This document shows, piece after piece, positions 32,095 to 43,004 of a DNA stretch of 64,000 nt. Position numbers and translations under genes: made by a program. Position 1 is the first letter of the stretch, and every line of letters begins with the position of its first letter. Origin of the DNA: Hydrangea macrophylla (lineage: Eukaryota > Streptophyta > Magnoliopsida > Cornales > Hydrangeaceae); contig CM066988.1 in NCBI GenBank assembly GCA_033977485.1, positions 255,501 to 319,500 of the forward strand, written 5' to 3'. A model generated the notes under the pieces. That model was not told the origin of the DNA. It did no database searches and saw only the letters and a program-made list of their open reading frames with translations.

Positions 32095-32341
32095 GGATCG
32101 ATCCCTTCTTTGGGCCAGATCGATCCGCCTTTCATCTGGGCAGTTGATATCTCTTTGAAAAGCCGCGGATCGATCCCTTCATTGGGACGGATCGATCCAT
32201 CTTGGGATTTTTTGGCAGAATGCTCCTTCGGAATCGCGGATCGATCCGCTCAAAAGGCCAGATCGATCCGCGTCTTTTGAAACTGATATTAGGCTCCTCT
32301 AAAACACACGGATCAATCCGCTCATAGGGCTGGATCGATCC
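32095..32341. promoter_or_regulatory. Eight GGATCGATCC palindromes in four pairs (LTR J)
   Basis: Ten-base sites start at 32095, 32117, 32167, 32189, 32238, 32260, 32310 and 32332. Steps are 22, 50, 22, 49, 22, 50, 22, so the unit is a pair repeating every 71-72 bases. Within a pair the outer bases make an inverted repeat (GCGGATCGATCC ... GATCGATCCGC). The cluster lies just upstream of the possible TATA at 32031. Confidence 0.88.
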
Positions 32342-32824
32342 GCCTTTGCTGAAGTTCTTTCCTTTCCCTTTTATGATATAAGAACCAAACAGAGTTGGTT
32401 CTCACTTTAAACAAGTTCCCAAACACTACAAGAAAGAGATTTTTATTAGCGATAAGTGAACAACAACAAGAATAACAAAAGTACAATTTATCCATTAAAT
32501 CTCCCAATATAAGTGATAATTTGTGTCCAATAAGGGTAAAATCATGAAGTTAAGAATGCAATATTGAACACGAATCATAAAGCTATGTAAGTGTTTGAAT
32601 AACAATATAGGAAGAGGATGAGTGTTCTAATAAAGAAAACAAAAGCTAAGCTAGATCCAAATCTTATAGATCTATATATAAAAGTAAGAATTAGAGATGA
32701 ATTGTGTTGTCTACCTCTTGGAGGATTCTCAATTATGCAATCAAAGTTGATTTGAAGGATCTTCTTCTTCAAGTGTTCTTCAAGCACTCATCCATGGTAG
32801 AAGTTAATGGAGGCAATTGATGTC

Positions 32825-33815
32825 AAAAATCTCTTCAATTATCTTATCTAATTCTCTTGAAATTCATTTTAGAAGAAATTAATTCACGATTCACTATTCT
32901 CTCTCTAGAAATCTATTGAATTCAAAGTGTATGTGATTGTATCTTCAAGTATATTCAAGGTATGCTTAAGGATCTTCTGAAGTGATTTAACATGATCTCA
33001 AATGAAATGAATGGGACCTATATATAGAGTTTGGAAAACTTAACTCTTAAGTTTCAAGGTTAAAACATGAATTTTAGAGATAAAAAAGAGGTTAAAATGG
33101 ACATTTCAGTGTCTAAACGCAGTTTCTGTGCAATTTCCTCGTAGTGGTATGCCTTTGAAAGGAGCTAGAACTCAAAAAGGTTGATGGAGGGTACCACATG
33201 TAGGTGGCGGCTTAGGTGTGACCCGCCACCCCACTTATGGGACCCGCCATCTACTATTCCTCACCCTCTGGTTGCCCTTATGTCCTGTTTCAAATATTAC
33301 GTGCACTGCTTTTCCAAATTTTCGTAAAAATGATTTTTTGTATCCAAAATAATCCATTTCTGTACCATTAGAAAGCTGATGAGTTGAATTTTAGTATAAA
33401 AAATATTCCAAGAGGATTTGAAATGAAAATTGAAGTTCAATTGAAGCCTGAAAGCCCTCTAGAACTTTTGTCGTCTTTTTAAAATCAAACGACTTCTTTT
33501 TCAAAATTGATTTTCAATGTGTATTGATTTCAGGTTTTTCTTTGAAATTGAATCTCTAGATACCTAGAATGCTGCGTTTAGAACACTTCATGTTCATATA
33601 ACCCTGAGTGAATATGAATTCTGAGAGACGATTTTGACCAAATCAGGATTTTATGGATGGAAAAGGGCTTTTCTAAGCTTAAAGTCACTTTTCGAAGTTC
33701 GATCTTTCAATTCTGTGGATTTCAGTACCTTCCACGGGGTACTTTTCACCATCGAATCCTCCAAGACGCTGTCCATCCTAAATCCTATCAGTATGGTCAA
33801 AATTGGGTGTCTACA
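32825..33815 (-). mobile_element. LTR fragment G (D/E/H superfamily)
   Basis: Ends TCAAAATTGGGTGTCTACA at 33815, as LTR E does at 16335. A TATA-like CTATATATAG lies at 33018-33027, and upstream of it on the minus strand the hairpin GGTGGCGG ... CCGCCACC (about 33202-33230). The left edge is uncertain. No TSD found: the five bases after it are GTGGT and I see no GTGGT/TG on the left. No gene. Confidence 0.6.
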
Positions 33816-34108
33816 GTGGTGGATTTGTAATCCTAGATCTCATTCACTCATATCAAAACAATCGGAGTTATTGCACTTGTCTACTTAGTTTTAATTTTAG
33901 TTTTTTTATTTCCATAATTTTATAGCTTAATTTATAGTAGTAATCAAACCAATAATCAATCAAACTTCTGTTTTTTTATAACTTAATAGATTTAGGTTTT
34001 ATTAATTAAAGGATAAAAATAATCAATCTCTGTGGGCCGACCTTTACTTCCACACTACAAATCTTAAAAAGTAAAGCATACTTTTATACCTTGATTTTGA
34101 CGAGATCA
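33816..34108 (+). mobile_element. LTR end fragment N (Athila-type U5 end)
   Basis: GTGGTGGATTTGTAATCCTAG through CTCTGTGGGCCGACCTTTAC to TTGATTTTGACGAGATCA matches the last 260 bases of solo LTR K. It is the inverted form of the LTR J edge. Fragment G interrupts it on the left and no primer site follows. Confidence 0.6.
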
Positions 34109-34110
34109 GG

Positions 34111-34865
34111 TGCCAAGCTGATGATTCACTTTTTGGGCAAGATAAATTAGAGTAGATTAAGGAGAGAGAGAGAGAGAAACAATGACAGAGATAATGAGAG
34201 ACTGGGTTTGTATGTGATTCGGCTCTGTTAGTGAAGGAACCTACGTCCATGTGTGTGTCTGAGCACTTCCTCTATATGAAACAAAACTACTACAGGGACC
34301 TTGGTGATCCACAATGTTGACTGGAACTACCAAGGGTTGGCCGTACAAGGTGTACATTTAGTGTTTCTCGGGAGAGGCTAGACAATGCAATATTGTTGGT
34401 TCTTTCGAATTCGGGATCCCCCCTAATGGGGGTAAGAGGACCCTTTTATAAGAAGAAGAGTCCTCCCTTACAAAGCATTCTAGTCCATATAGGAAACTAT
34501 TGACAGTCTATAATGATAGCTGCATACTCGGATGGTTTCCTATCCTGATTAGGAAACTGTTAATGCGTATCTAGAAGATTTCCTAACTGGCTTAGGAAAC
34601 TACTGGAATTGTATTTGTTTGGGACGCGCCTCTGGGCTAGCCAAGTTGTTCCCGAGCTGTATTGTGACTAGACAATTCTATCCCGACCTAGCAGTCGGGC
34701 TACTTTTTTGGTAGGGCCTTAAGTTATAGGACCAGGAGACCCGATATGTCTGGAACCGCTCGGGATGGTGCTCATCCAGGCAATTGTGGATGTCTTGGTC
34801 TGGATAGGGGCTGGTCGCTGTGTAGAACTGCTCGGTCATAGAGTATAGCCATTTTGGGCATATCA
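34111..34865. mobile_element. Probable LTR fragment L, Tat-like
   Basis: Between TGCCAAGCTGATGATTC and TTTTGGGCATATCA. It contains a TATA-like CTTTTATAAG (about 34443) followed by GAGTCCTCC, and GGAAACT and CCGCTCGGGATGG words reminiscent of the LTR of element I. ATCAGG occurs at both sides (34105-34110 and 34862-34867) but does not fall exactly on TG/CA ends. Boundaries are tentative. Confidence 0.45.
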
Positions 34866-34899
34866 GGAATGTTTTTAATTCATGAAAATTTATGGAGAT

Positions 34900-36375
34900 T
34901 GATCGGCGACGAATGGTGCCGTTTATAGTTCTAAAAATACGCTTTGTTAGTCCATTTCATGTAGTTATTAGTTATTTATTAACAAGTATTCTAAATTTTG
35001 TAGGTTTTGGAGCTTTAACTTGAAAATGCACAAAAATCCAATGATTAGTGGCTTTGGAAGTCATTCTGGGCTCAAACGGTGATTCCGGTGAAAGCTGAAT
35101 GTAGTAGCAGTTTCGGAAAATTGCATTGTTGACAAAGAATACTTTGGATTTGAGAAATTTCTCCAGAGATATAAAATGTAGATCTTCAAGTTACGGACGC
35201 GCGGCTTCAAACGGCGAGTCAATCTGAGTTTCGAACAAAAAGTTATCGCAATTCTACGAAAGTCGCACAGTGCAGCGAAAAGGACCTCGCGCGAGCGGGC
35301 CGCACGAGCGACCTTTGAAAAAACCAAAAATGCGTATTTTGTTAAATTAAAGTGCCCAGCGAAGGTGGTTTGTGCATATGACGTCCAGAAACGTAAATAT
35401 AGTTGTTTTAGTGCAATTTGGCTTAGGAAAGCTTCCTAAATCCTTCCAAACTCTATATAAATCCTATTCTAAATCAAATTGAAGATTACACATCATTACA
35501 CAACATTAGATACATCCATATACAACTAAAATTTTAGCCATAGAAGAGAGGAAATCAAGGAGAAGAAGAAGAAGACCAAGGATTTCCATGGCCTCCTCCA
35601 TCAACCTCTTGTCTTTCATCAATTCCATGACCAACTAAACCTAGATCTAGGGTTTCAATGAAACCCTAGCCAAGTAATAGGGTTTTATTTATGTTTTTAT
35701 TTTAGTTTTATTATGTATGGATGATGATTACATGTTCTGAGGATTTTTATAAATAAATCGTGCTTCTAATTGATTAAATCATCACTTTCAAAGTTTATTC
35801 TTGTCTTAGATCTATTTTGACTGTGATGTGCTCAATGATCTATATTTGCTGTGCTTGTATAGATTATTTAAATGTAATGGTGCTTTATTGAATTGTGCTA
35901 TCAAGTATCCGAATAGTCCATGCCTAGGTTAGACGGATTATGTCACAACCCTAGTTTAGTGTGGGATAATTCGTCCTAACCGAAGATGGATTATGTTGGT
36001 GCTTGAACCATAGTTATTTTCTTGATGGAGGAATTGGGCTTGTAGCTACAATTCCCCATTATCATCCAACTTAATAATCTAATTGAATGCATAAATATTC
36101 CTATTATGAAGCTAGTGGTGGATTTGCAATCCTAGGTTCCTTTAAACATATTTACAAAAACACCTTTAAATCGCTTTCATAATTTAGATCTATTTCATTG
36201 TTCTTAGTTTAATTAAATTGAAAATCAAAATCTCGTTTTTATAATTAATTAGATTTAGGTTTTAAAATCAAGAGTCGTAGTAATTCAATCTCTGTGGGTT
36301 CGACCTTTACTTTCACTACTACAAATCCTTAGAAAAGTAAAGTACACTTTTTATATCTTGATATTGACAACATTA
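34900..36375 (+). mobile_element. Solo LTR K, 1476 bp, TSD GAGAT
   Basis: Starts TGATCGGCGACG at 34900, ends TTGACAACATTA at 36375, with GAGAT at 34895-34899 and 36376-36380. The final ATTA is probably a mutated ATCA. A TATA box (CTATATAAAT, about 35452) follows a GC-rich palindromic field with CTCGCGCGAG (35180-35310). The U5-type GTGGGTTCGACC lies near the right end. No coding sequence. Confidence 0.82.
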
Positions 36376-36380
36376 GAGAT

Positions 36381-37131
36381 CATCCCTACTGTGTCTAGAA
36401 CACATATCAAAAATCCAAATCAAGATTGAAGTTATAGATTGAGAGAAATCATATAAACAAGAGAGGTTGCTCAGAAATAGAATCCATTTAGTCGACTGGA
36501 ATGTACAAAAATCTTTGAAAATGAAAACGAAACATTTTATCACTCATAATATACATAAAGTTCCCTAAGACATTTAAGTTAAAGGGAAAAATGAGTTGGG
36601 ACTACTCTTATTGGAAAAGTTTTCTGGAGAACAAGTTGAACGTCAACCAAAGATGATGTGATAGAAAAATAGAATATTTTAGCAGAATGTTTGGGTCAAA
36701 ATGGAACCCTTCCATGTGTTTTAAAATTCAAAACAAAATCATGGATATTCCCTAATGATTAGGAAGACTTTCTAAGTGGTATCAAGATCATCCATTGAAT
36801 ATTGAACTCAGAATAGCATTTTCAATTTGAACAACTCACTATTTTGGGGGTTTTGGGAAAACAAGCTTTTCAATCTTTGCAAACCATTTGGAGTACAAGA
36901 AGGGTTTTGAAATGGGTGTTTTGAGAGTATATTTTCAGCACACAAATGGAGTTTATAACTACTTAGGATGTCATCTTCCAACTTACTTCAAGAACTCCTC
37001 AAAGTATTGAAAAAATCAAGGTTTTTATTTAGAAATCAAACTTAAGAATCCATGAGATGATGGATGATGCACATGGTACATATGAGGGCATGGAATGTTA
37101 CTAAACATGGAAAAATTAAGTTCTTTGTATG
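36381..37131 (-). mobile_element. LTR H, left part (interrupted by element B)
   Basis: Non-coding, ends at the GTATG target of element B; the other part is 51748-54074. The outer left edge is unclear; K probably inserted into the same LTR. It contains one TAGTCGACTGG word at about 36489. Confidence 0.6.
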
Positions 37132-37793
37132 TGACACGCGAAAAATCTTGTGTGCGCTTGTGTGCTATACCCACGTGTAGGTAATCGTGCAAGTAGTAAG
37201 CTGGATGAAGTCCAGGTCGATCCCACAGGGAAGGATGCGATTAAATCACCTAGATTAGACTCTAAAAGAAAAGAAAATTCAATATTTTAAGAGAAGTGCA
37301 GAACACAAAGCTCTACAATTAACAACTACTAAACTTAAAAGCAACTAAATTAAATTAACTAATGATTAACTATTTAACTAAATTGAGGTTTTAAAACGGT
37401 TTTTCTTAATAAAAGAAAGTGTTGAGATCACGCGAATCCCCTATGACTCAGCCATCTACCATGCAAGTGCAATTAAGCTCAACGGAGGACAACTTCTACA
37501 GTATCCGTACTTCTCTAAGGATACAGAATCAATAGTCCTTTCATGACCGGGACTATATCATCACAATTAAGTTTGAAATACACAAAGGTGGTTTAATTCA
37601 ATAGTTAAGACTCGCACCTACAATGGTGTTAGCATTGAGGGTGGTTTGCAAAATATATTGAAAGAAAATGCCTTAAGGCTTAACGTTTAAAGACTGTTTT
37701 GACAAACTGAGCATTTGGGGACAGTTTGATAACGAATCAGTAAAACAGAAAGTCTTGGAATACTGTATTAGATGTCCTCAAGAATCAGAGGTC

Positions 37794-37912
37794 TCGATCG
37801 ATCGACGCGCTTTCGATCGATCTAACTTCTTCATCTCTCGATCGATCGAAATATATTCGATCGCTCGACTATGTCTCTGGTCCGATCGATCGAACTACAT
37901 TCGATCGATCTA
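37794..37912. promoter_or_regulatory. GATCGATC cluster type I (3' LTR of B; copy at 50764-50882)
   Basis: Six sites start at 37794, 37813, 37838, 37857, 37882 and 37901: centre steps 19, 25, 19, 25, 19. Variants include TCGATCGATCTA and TCGATCGCTCGA. Lies in the transcribed part of the LTR. Confidence 0.92.
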
Positions 37913-38330
37913 ACACAGGAATAAACATACTGCATGGCAGAGGCCTGAAATCACGGTTTCATCGCGATTTCCCAACCCCGGACTACTCGGACATGGTCTG
38001 GGAAGTCTCAGATTTATTTTTAACGTAAAGGTTCATTAAAGTCATGTTTGTTTGCGAGTTTTTCATAAAAACTATGAAAATCAATGATTTTAACTCATCT
38101 AGCATGCAATACTACGATATTGAAGATTATACTACGAATAAATAAGTGCAGAATGTAAACAAAATAAAACGAAGTAACCTGGAGAAGAGCAACTACTATT
38201 AAACCTTACGAAATCCAAGCTACAATGAAATCCTTGATAAAAAACCTACAAAATAAGATAAAACTCTCTACTCTCTATGGAAAACTGATGAAACAAAGTG
38301 TGTGCGTCCTTTTGGACGTAAACAAAACGA

Positions 38331-38519
38331 TTATATATAGCCTCAACCTAATGCTAGGGTTCAAAACCCGTTTCTGCTGCATACGCGTATAATCTGATAA
38401 AAGGCACATTCGATCGATCGAAACATTCTCGATCGATTAAACTCCTGGAAAATTTGAGCGCTTGAACATTACTCGATCGATCGAACCTTCGATCGCTCGA
38501 GACTTCTGCGATCGCTCGA
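38331..38519 (-). promoter_or_regulatory. LTR promoter of B: TATA box and GATCGATC cluster type II (copy at 51301-51489)
   Basis: TATA at 38331-38339. Upstream, sites start at 38410, 38429, 38454, 38473, 38489 and 38508: steps 19, 25, 19, 16, 19. The 71-base gap from TATA to the first site equals that in the LTR of A. The 5' LTR copy (51301-51309 and 51380-51489) would drive the element. Confidence 0.88.
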
Positions 38520-38772
38520 ACCCTGTATTTTAGCTTTGAATTGTCTTCATCAGGACCAAGCACTTCCTTTTATCAACAGTCTTCAATCTTGTACACAGCA
38601 GCAGTAATCTGCACAAATTACAGCTAAAACACACAACTTATCATAGATTAATCAAAATGTGTAGAAACTGGTATTGTAATTCAAACTGCAGATAAACAGG
38701 GGAATTGTAGACTTTTCTAATGTATTTTCCTCTTTTTGCGCGATTGTATTTTACAAATACCCCCGCTTGTCA

Positions 38773-40821
38773 CAACCCCCAACTAGCGATTTGCTAGTCC
38801 CTAGCAATAAAGCGAAAATAAAACAAGCTTACTAATACTACAACGACTAAAATAACAAAATAAGACTAAAGCAACTAATCTAGTAAAATGAAAGAAACTT
38901 CCTAACTCACTTTCGCAGGAATCGCGGTCGTATTTAGCAAATGCAACAAGTCGTTAAACCCCTAAGTTTCCGTAGTGGACGAGTGTTGACTCGTGAGGGA
39001 TTGCAGTGAATATTCCCACAAAATTCTCCATTTTTAAGCTCAAAAGGATATAGAAAAACTTATCAACATTTCTTCCTATTCGACTATCAATTTAGCTCCA
39101 CATAACATATCAACCTCATACAAACCATGAAGAAATCCACATGTTCCTCATATCACCAAGATAAATATACATATGCATTACATTCATGTATCCGTGTGTG
39201 TGTGAAGTCAACAGTTATGCATCCAACTTCATTTAGAATTGTTTAGACCATTATACTCTTAGAACTCATAGTTTCAACTCAATTCTCACATGGGTTTACG
39301 CTCAAAAATGAACATCTCACAGAAACTTGTTTAGAAATGGTCGCTCATAGTGTGAAAGTTTTAATATGAGTGATGTTCTGGCTACTAGTGTTTCACACCT
39401 AACTCGATAAAGGACGAACATTAAGAGTGTACAGTCTCATGAAAGGAATACCACTTACTAGAGGAGCGAAATACCGTGGATAACTCAACTTACACTTTCA
39501 TATTCAAACTACGTCGTCAAGAATCATTAAGGCTTAGACAATTCGGCTTTTATTTAGTGAGATAAAGATAAGAGGGGTAAGAAATTGCACATCCTTGGCA
39601 TTTGATTGCGTTTATTTCTTCTTTATTTCAACCATCCTCTATTCTCGTATATATATATATATTTTTTTATTATTATAACATCCTTCCCACAACTATTCCC
39701 TTCTTGTCAAATACTTCAACAATTTTAATCACATCAGCCGTGCAATCGAGTTTATAGAGGTTAAAGTATCAGACAAAAGGTTAGGCTTTCATATTGGCGA
39801 TATTTAATCAGTGTGGGGTCAAGAGATTCTTGGATGTTGATGCAGGTATATGAAAAAGGTAAGGAATGAATAATGAAGGCTTAAATCATTTTCTTGACTT
39901 AGTTTTAGCACTTCAGTGTTCCCTGAGTTTTAATTGGTAAATCCTGAACGTTCTCCTCTAATAAACAGCCTAAATGAAGAATTTTGAGACTATCCAACGA
40001 ATTTAAAGTATATTCAAGAAAAATAATTCGAATTAATGTGACAATTCCCTCAGAATTGGAGATTGGGTTCAAAAGCTCACTAAGGGTTGTTAGTTTCCAC
40101 TAGTTATTCCTTGAAGCATAAAAGTCATATTAACTCTATTTTTAGTTTTCTGCATAGCTCTTAACATGTGCAAATGATTTGGATACTAGAATGGTTAACA
40201 AATGCATTCCTCTTAGTGAAGCTAGAAAAACGCGTGAACTTAAGTCATAATGGGATGAGATGAATGTGAATATGTCATTGCTTGATAACAGCTAAATAGG
40301 AGAGAAAATTCAAAAATTTTCTACAAATTTAGTTCCAAAACTTGGTTAATTATTTGAAAATTTGCAATTTTGATTTTGAATTATAATGGAGATTTGCAAT
40401 AGATGGAGTGATACAGATTGCTAAGTATAGATATGCACAGGTGATGGTCTATCTACATCCTACCCCCCACTGAAAATTGCGATGACCTCAGAAGTTGATT
40501 TTCAAATAGATAGATAGAGTGATATCACCTGATAAAGCAACATAAAAACTGCGCGCATAACAATCTGTAAAGAAGCAGACAATCTCCAAGCGGACAGGAT
40601 CAAAAGAAAAATAAACAGAAATATAAAGCACAAGATCCATATATAATAACATAGCCAATCACTGTAAAGATAAAACAAAGAAACTAAAAGATCAGTGATA
40701 AGAAAGTACAGCCAAACCACACCAACCAACAAAAAAAAAAAAACAACTATCCACAATATCCAACTGGCCAACTGAAACAGAACGAATCAACAATAACCGA
40801 ACCAACCCATAACAACCAAAA
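38773..40821 (-). other. 3' non-coding region and polypurine-like tract of element B
   Basis: On the element strand GTTGGGGGTTG (38773-38783) abuts the 3' LTR and is the probable plus-strand primer. The remaining 2 kb is AT-rich and I see no gene in it. Its segments at about 39432 and 40450-40530 recur in the coding-deleted element at 10357-11545, so this region has been kept where the genes were not. Confidence 0.75.
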
Positions 40822-42324
40822 TCAACAAAATACATAACGTGAATACCCATCATCGGGAACATCAGACAGAATCTCTATCAATAAATCAGGAGCAATCATA
40901 ACTCCACCCTCGACTCCCGTAGTAGCGGTAGCCGGATCGCTCGTCGTGGCAACTGTAGTAGTGACTGATGTGTCGGCCATGACAGGAGCAGGTGTAAGTG
41001 ATGTCTCCAAAACAGTGGGTGCGGCTGATGTCGATGGGGCAGATGGTGCAGTTAATGTCGATGGTGCAGAAAGATCAACCGGGGGATCGGAGGTAGAGGG
41101 ACCAGTAGGTGCAGAGGAAGATGGGCCAGTGGTGTGTGGTGGAGATGCAGATGGTGTGGAAGATGGGGGTACGATCAGGTAAAACCCTAGTTGGACCAAC
41201 AGGGTGGTCAGCATGGTGGATATATGATCAACCTTGCCCTCAAGTCTCATCCGGGCCTCTCTCTCCTCCAATAACAACTCGTGAATAGTCGGGAGAGGCG
41301 CAGACGAAGACTCTCCCTGGGCTGGAGCCTGAGATCGCTGTCTTAGCTCAAAACGCGCAACCTCCTGCACTGGATCCTCCTCCTCATCAGAATCATGCTC
41401 CTCAGCCTTAGTGGGCGTCCCAGAAGCTGCACCCTCAGTATCAGTGCCTCCGCGTCTCTTTTTCACCCTCAGTTTTGCCTTACCCTTTGCTTTTCTCTTT
41501 TTCTGAGCATCAGAATGGCGGGCCGCTGTCTCACCAAATCGACTAGAGGCTTGAAGAATGGAATCTGTGGCCAACGGGACTAGTCCGGCCCGCTCAATAA
41601 CCCTATGTATAGGCCAAGCGCCCTTCAGATGGCGCTTGACGGCAATGTACCGCATAGGCTGAACGAAAAAGTCGATATACAGGCGAGACAAACAAACATG
41701 CTGTCCTGTCCCAATGGAGTACAGAGCACGGGCATACCACGGCGCAAATTTCTCGCGGTAGGACGTCATCAGAATATAGTTGACCAATGCAAGGTGGAGG
41801 AGGTGGTAATTCTCAGTTAGAAACTTATCCTCGATATTTGATTCGCCGTTCCAGAACTGAACATCACCTCCTGTGAGCTCACGGATAATGGTGGTGGACG
41901 AGATCGCTCGGGCTCCTGGTAAGGAGGGATAGAAACAGTCAGGGACCTCAGGAACCCCCAAAGCTTCAGAGACTGTGGCAGGACTGAAAACGATCTCGTG
42001 CCCATGAAAGAATGATCGGTAGGTAAACGGGGCCGCGGGATCCTTGATCATGGAAGAGCAAGCTTCACGAACCCAGTGGATATTGATTTTCTTGGTCTGG
42101 ATTAACATGTCGTACCACAATGGCATGTCTCTGATCCATACTAGGAACCATGGAGCGGCAAGCCATACGGACTCCAATGGCCACTCGAGCATCACCTTAC
42201 GCGTCTGAAAAGAGCGGCTAAACCAAACACGCTCTTCGGTACTCCGAAACCCATGATCGGGTATGGGGTTCGGTATAGTGAGATCCAGAGGTTTGGATTT
42301 GTGATACCCCGTGATAGGGTTCAT
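40822..42324 (-). CDS. Env-position ORF of element B (500 aa, putative plant transposon protein type)
   Basis: I take the ATG at 42324 (MNPITGYHKSKPLDLTIPNP), ten bases after a strong 3' splice site. The open frame extends upstream to 42579 but reads a pyrimidine tract there. Residues about 70-300 (LPLWYDMLIQTKKI, YRSFFHGHEIVFSPATVSEA) resemble the domain called putative plant transposon protein in plant databases. Then a basic nuclear-type segment (KKRKAKGKAKLRVKKRR), an acidic HDSDEEEDP, a coiled coil (LLLEEREARMRLEGKVDH) and a Ser/Thr/Pro-rich tail. No signal peptide or membrane segment after the true start, so entry function is doubtful. The frame is intact although gag-pol is not. Confidence 0.78.
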   Translation of the reverse strand: MNPITGYHKSKPLDLTIPNPIPDHGFRSTEERVWFSRSFQTRKVMLEWPLESVWLAAPWFLVWIRDMPLWYDMLIQTKKINIHWVREACSSMIKDPAAPFTYRSFFHGHEIVFSPATVSEALGVPEVPDCFYPSLPGARAISSTTIIRELTGGDVQFWNGESNIEDKFLTENYHLLHLALVNYILMTSYREKFAPWYARALYSIGTGQHVCLSRLYIDFFVQPMRYIAVKRHLKGAWPIHRVIERAGLVPLATDSILQASSRFGETAARHSDAQKKRKAKGKAKLRVKKRRGGTDTEGAASGTPTKAEEHDSDEEEDPVQEVARFELRQRSQAPAQGESSSAPLPTIHELLLEEREARMRLEGKVDHISTMLTTLLVQLGFYLIVPPSSTPSASPPHTTGPSSSAPTGPSTSDPPVDLSAPSTLTAPSAPSTSAAPTVLETSLTPAPVMADTSVTTTVATTSDPATATTGVEGGVMIAPDLLIEILSDVPDDGYSRYVFC

Positions 42325-42333
42325 TGTGGGTCC

Positions 42334-42385
42334 CTGAAAATAGAAGAAATACAGAATAGAAATCAAAACAAGAAAGAAAAGAAAA
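42334..42385 (-). promoter_or_regulatory. 3' splice site before the env-position ORF
   Basis: On the minus strand a long pyrimidine-rich tract ends TTCTTCTATTTTCAG/GGACC, with the exon starting at 42333 and the ATG at 42324. This fits expression from a spliced subgenomic RNA, as described for env-like genes of some plant Ty3/gypsy elements. The donor is not identified. Confidence 0.7.
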
Positions 42386-42403
42386 GAAACTGAAACTGCT
42401 TGT

Positions 42404-42524
42404 GTTCGACCGATCGAACAATGTTCGATCGATTGAGAAAGGACAGAGTTCGATCGCTCGAGACTCTGTCGATCGATTGAGCGAGGGCTGGGTTCGAGCG
42501 ATCGAACCCATCTCGATCGATCGA
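42404..42524. promoter_or_regulatory. Internal GATCGATC cluster, type I spacing, before the env-position ORF
   Basis: Six sites centred at about 42411.5, 42430.5, 42455.5, 42474.5, 42499.5 and 42518.5: steps 19, 25, 19, 25, 19, identical to the LTR cluster, but the linkers between sites are unrelated. Variants TCGACCGATCGA, TCGATCGATTGA and TCGAGCGATCGA keep the dyad. Confidence 0.92.
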
Positions 42525-42877
42525 GCACAGCGAATGTGCGGTGACTACTTTTGAGAACAGAAAGAGCCCTCACACACACAAAACAAGATAGAAACTACAA
42601 GAAAAGGTCTAAAAAAAACCACTGGGGGGCACCCCCAACTAGAATTGAAATGAAAAGGAATCGAGGGAGGTCTCGGTCTAACCTTGGATTACGCGCTGAG
42701 TAGAGGGCGAGGGTGACCTTGATGATGATGAAGGTGATGAGAGGAGGGCTCAGGGGTTCCCAAAATGCGTGAATGATGAGGGAGAGCCAAGAATCGCCCC
42801 GTGTGCTCCTCTGTGGTCAATCGCTCGAAGATATGAAAGTGTGAGAGAGACTGAGAAGGTGTACTGGAGATGCCTCG

Positions 42878-43004
42878 TTTAAATACAAGTCTCGATCGAT
42901 CGAGAAAGTTCGATCGATCGACATTTCAATCGATTGAGGTCTCTTCAAGCGCTCGAAAATCTGATACTGTCGATCGATCGATCGAGATTAGTTCGATCGA
43001 TCGA
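42878..43004 (-). promoter_or_regulatory. Possible internal promoter: TATTTAAA with a six-site GATCGATC cluster upstream
   Basis: On the minus strand TATTTAAA at 42878-42885 lies just downstream of six sites starting at 42892, 42910, 42926, 42945, 42970 (16-base version) and 42993. Centre steps are 18, 16, 19, 27, 21. The order cluster, TATA, leader, type I cluster repeats that of the LTR. Promoter activity is inference. Confidence 0.55.

Larger units (their letters stand above)
30958..32824 (-). mobile_element. LTR of element J (right edge approximate)
   Basis: Starts TGATGTTGTCAAAATCAAG next to the primer site and contains the GTCGAACCCACAGG word typical of the U5 region in these families. 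A possible minus-strand TATA (TATAAGTAG, 32031-32039) lies next to a palindrome cluster. The right edge near 32824 (GATGTCA) is a guess, because a related LTR end follows without a clear junction. No coding sequence. Confidence 0.6.
37132..38772 (-). mobile_element. 3' LTR of element B
   Basis: TGACACGCG to CTTGTCA. TATA box (minus strand TATATATAA) at 38331-38339. Same architecture as the LTR of A. Small ORFs here, such as 38354-38563, are the translated palindrome cluster. Confidence 0.95.

Noticed and set aside
34111..34867. L as a complete solo LTR with TSD ATCAGG
   Set aside because: The flanking ATCAGG copies do not abut TG and CA ends, so I keep it only as a probable fragment.
38354..38563. 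ORFs with repeated SIDR or DRSN words in the LTRs (7587-7859, 38354-38563, 50653-50883, 51324-51533)
   Set aside because: They are read-through of the GATCGATC clusters and occur in both LTRs upstream of or across the promoter. No codon-level conservation between A and B.
42325..42579. N-terminal hydrophobic segment (FLFFLVLISILYFFYF) of the env-position ORF as a membrane anchor
   Set aside because: It is encoded by the pyrimidine tract just before a strong 3' splice site, and the next ATG lies ten bases after the AG.
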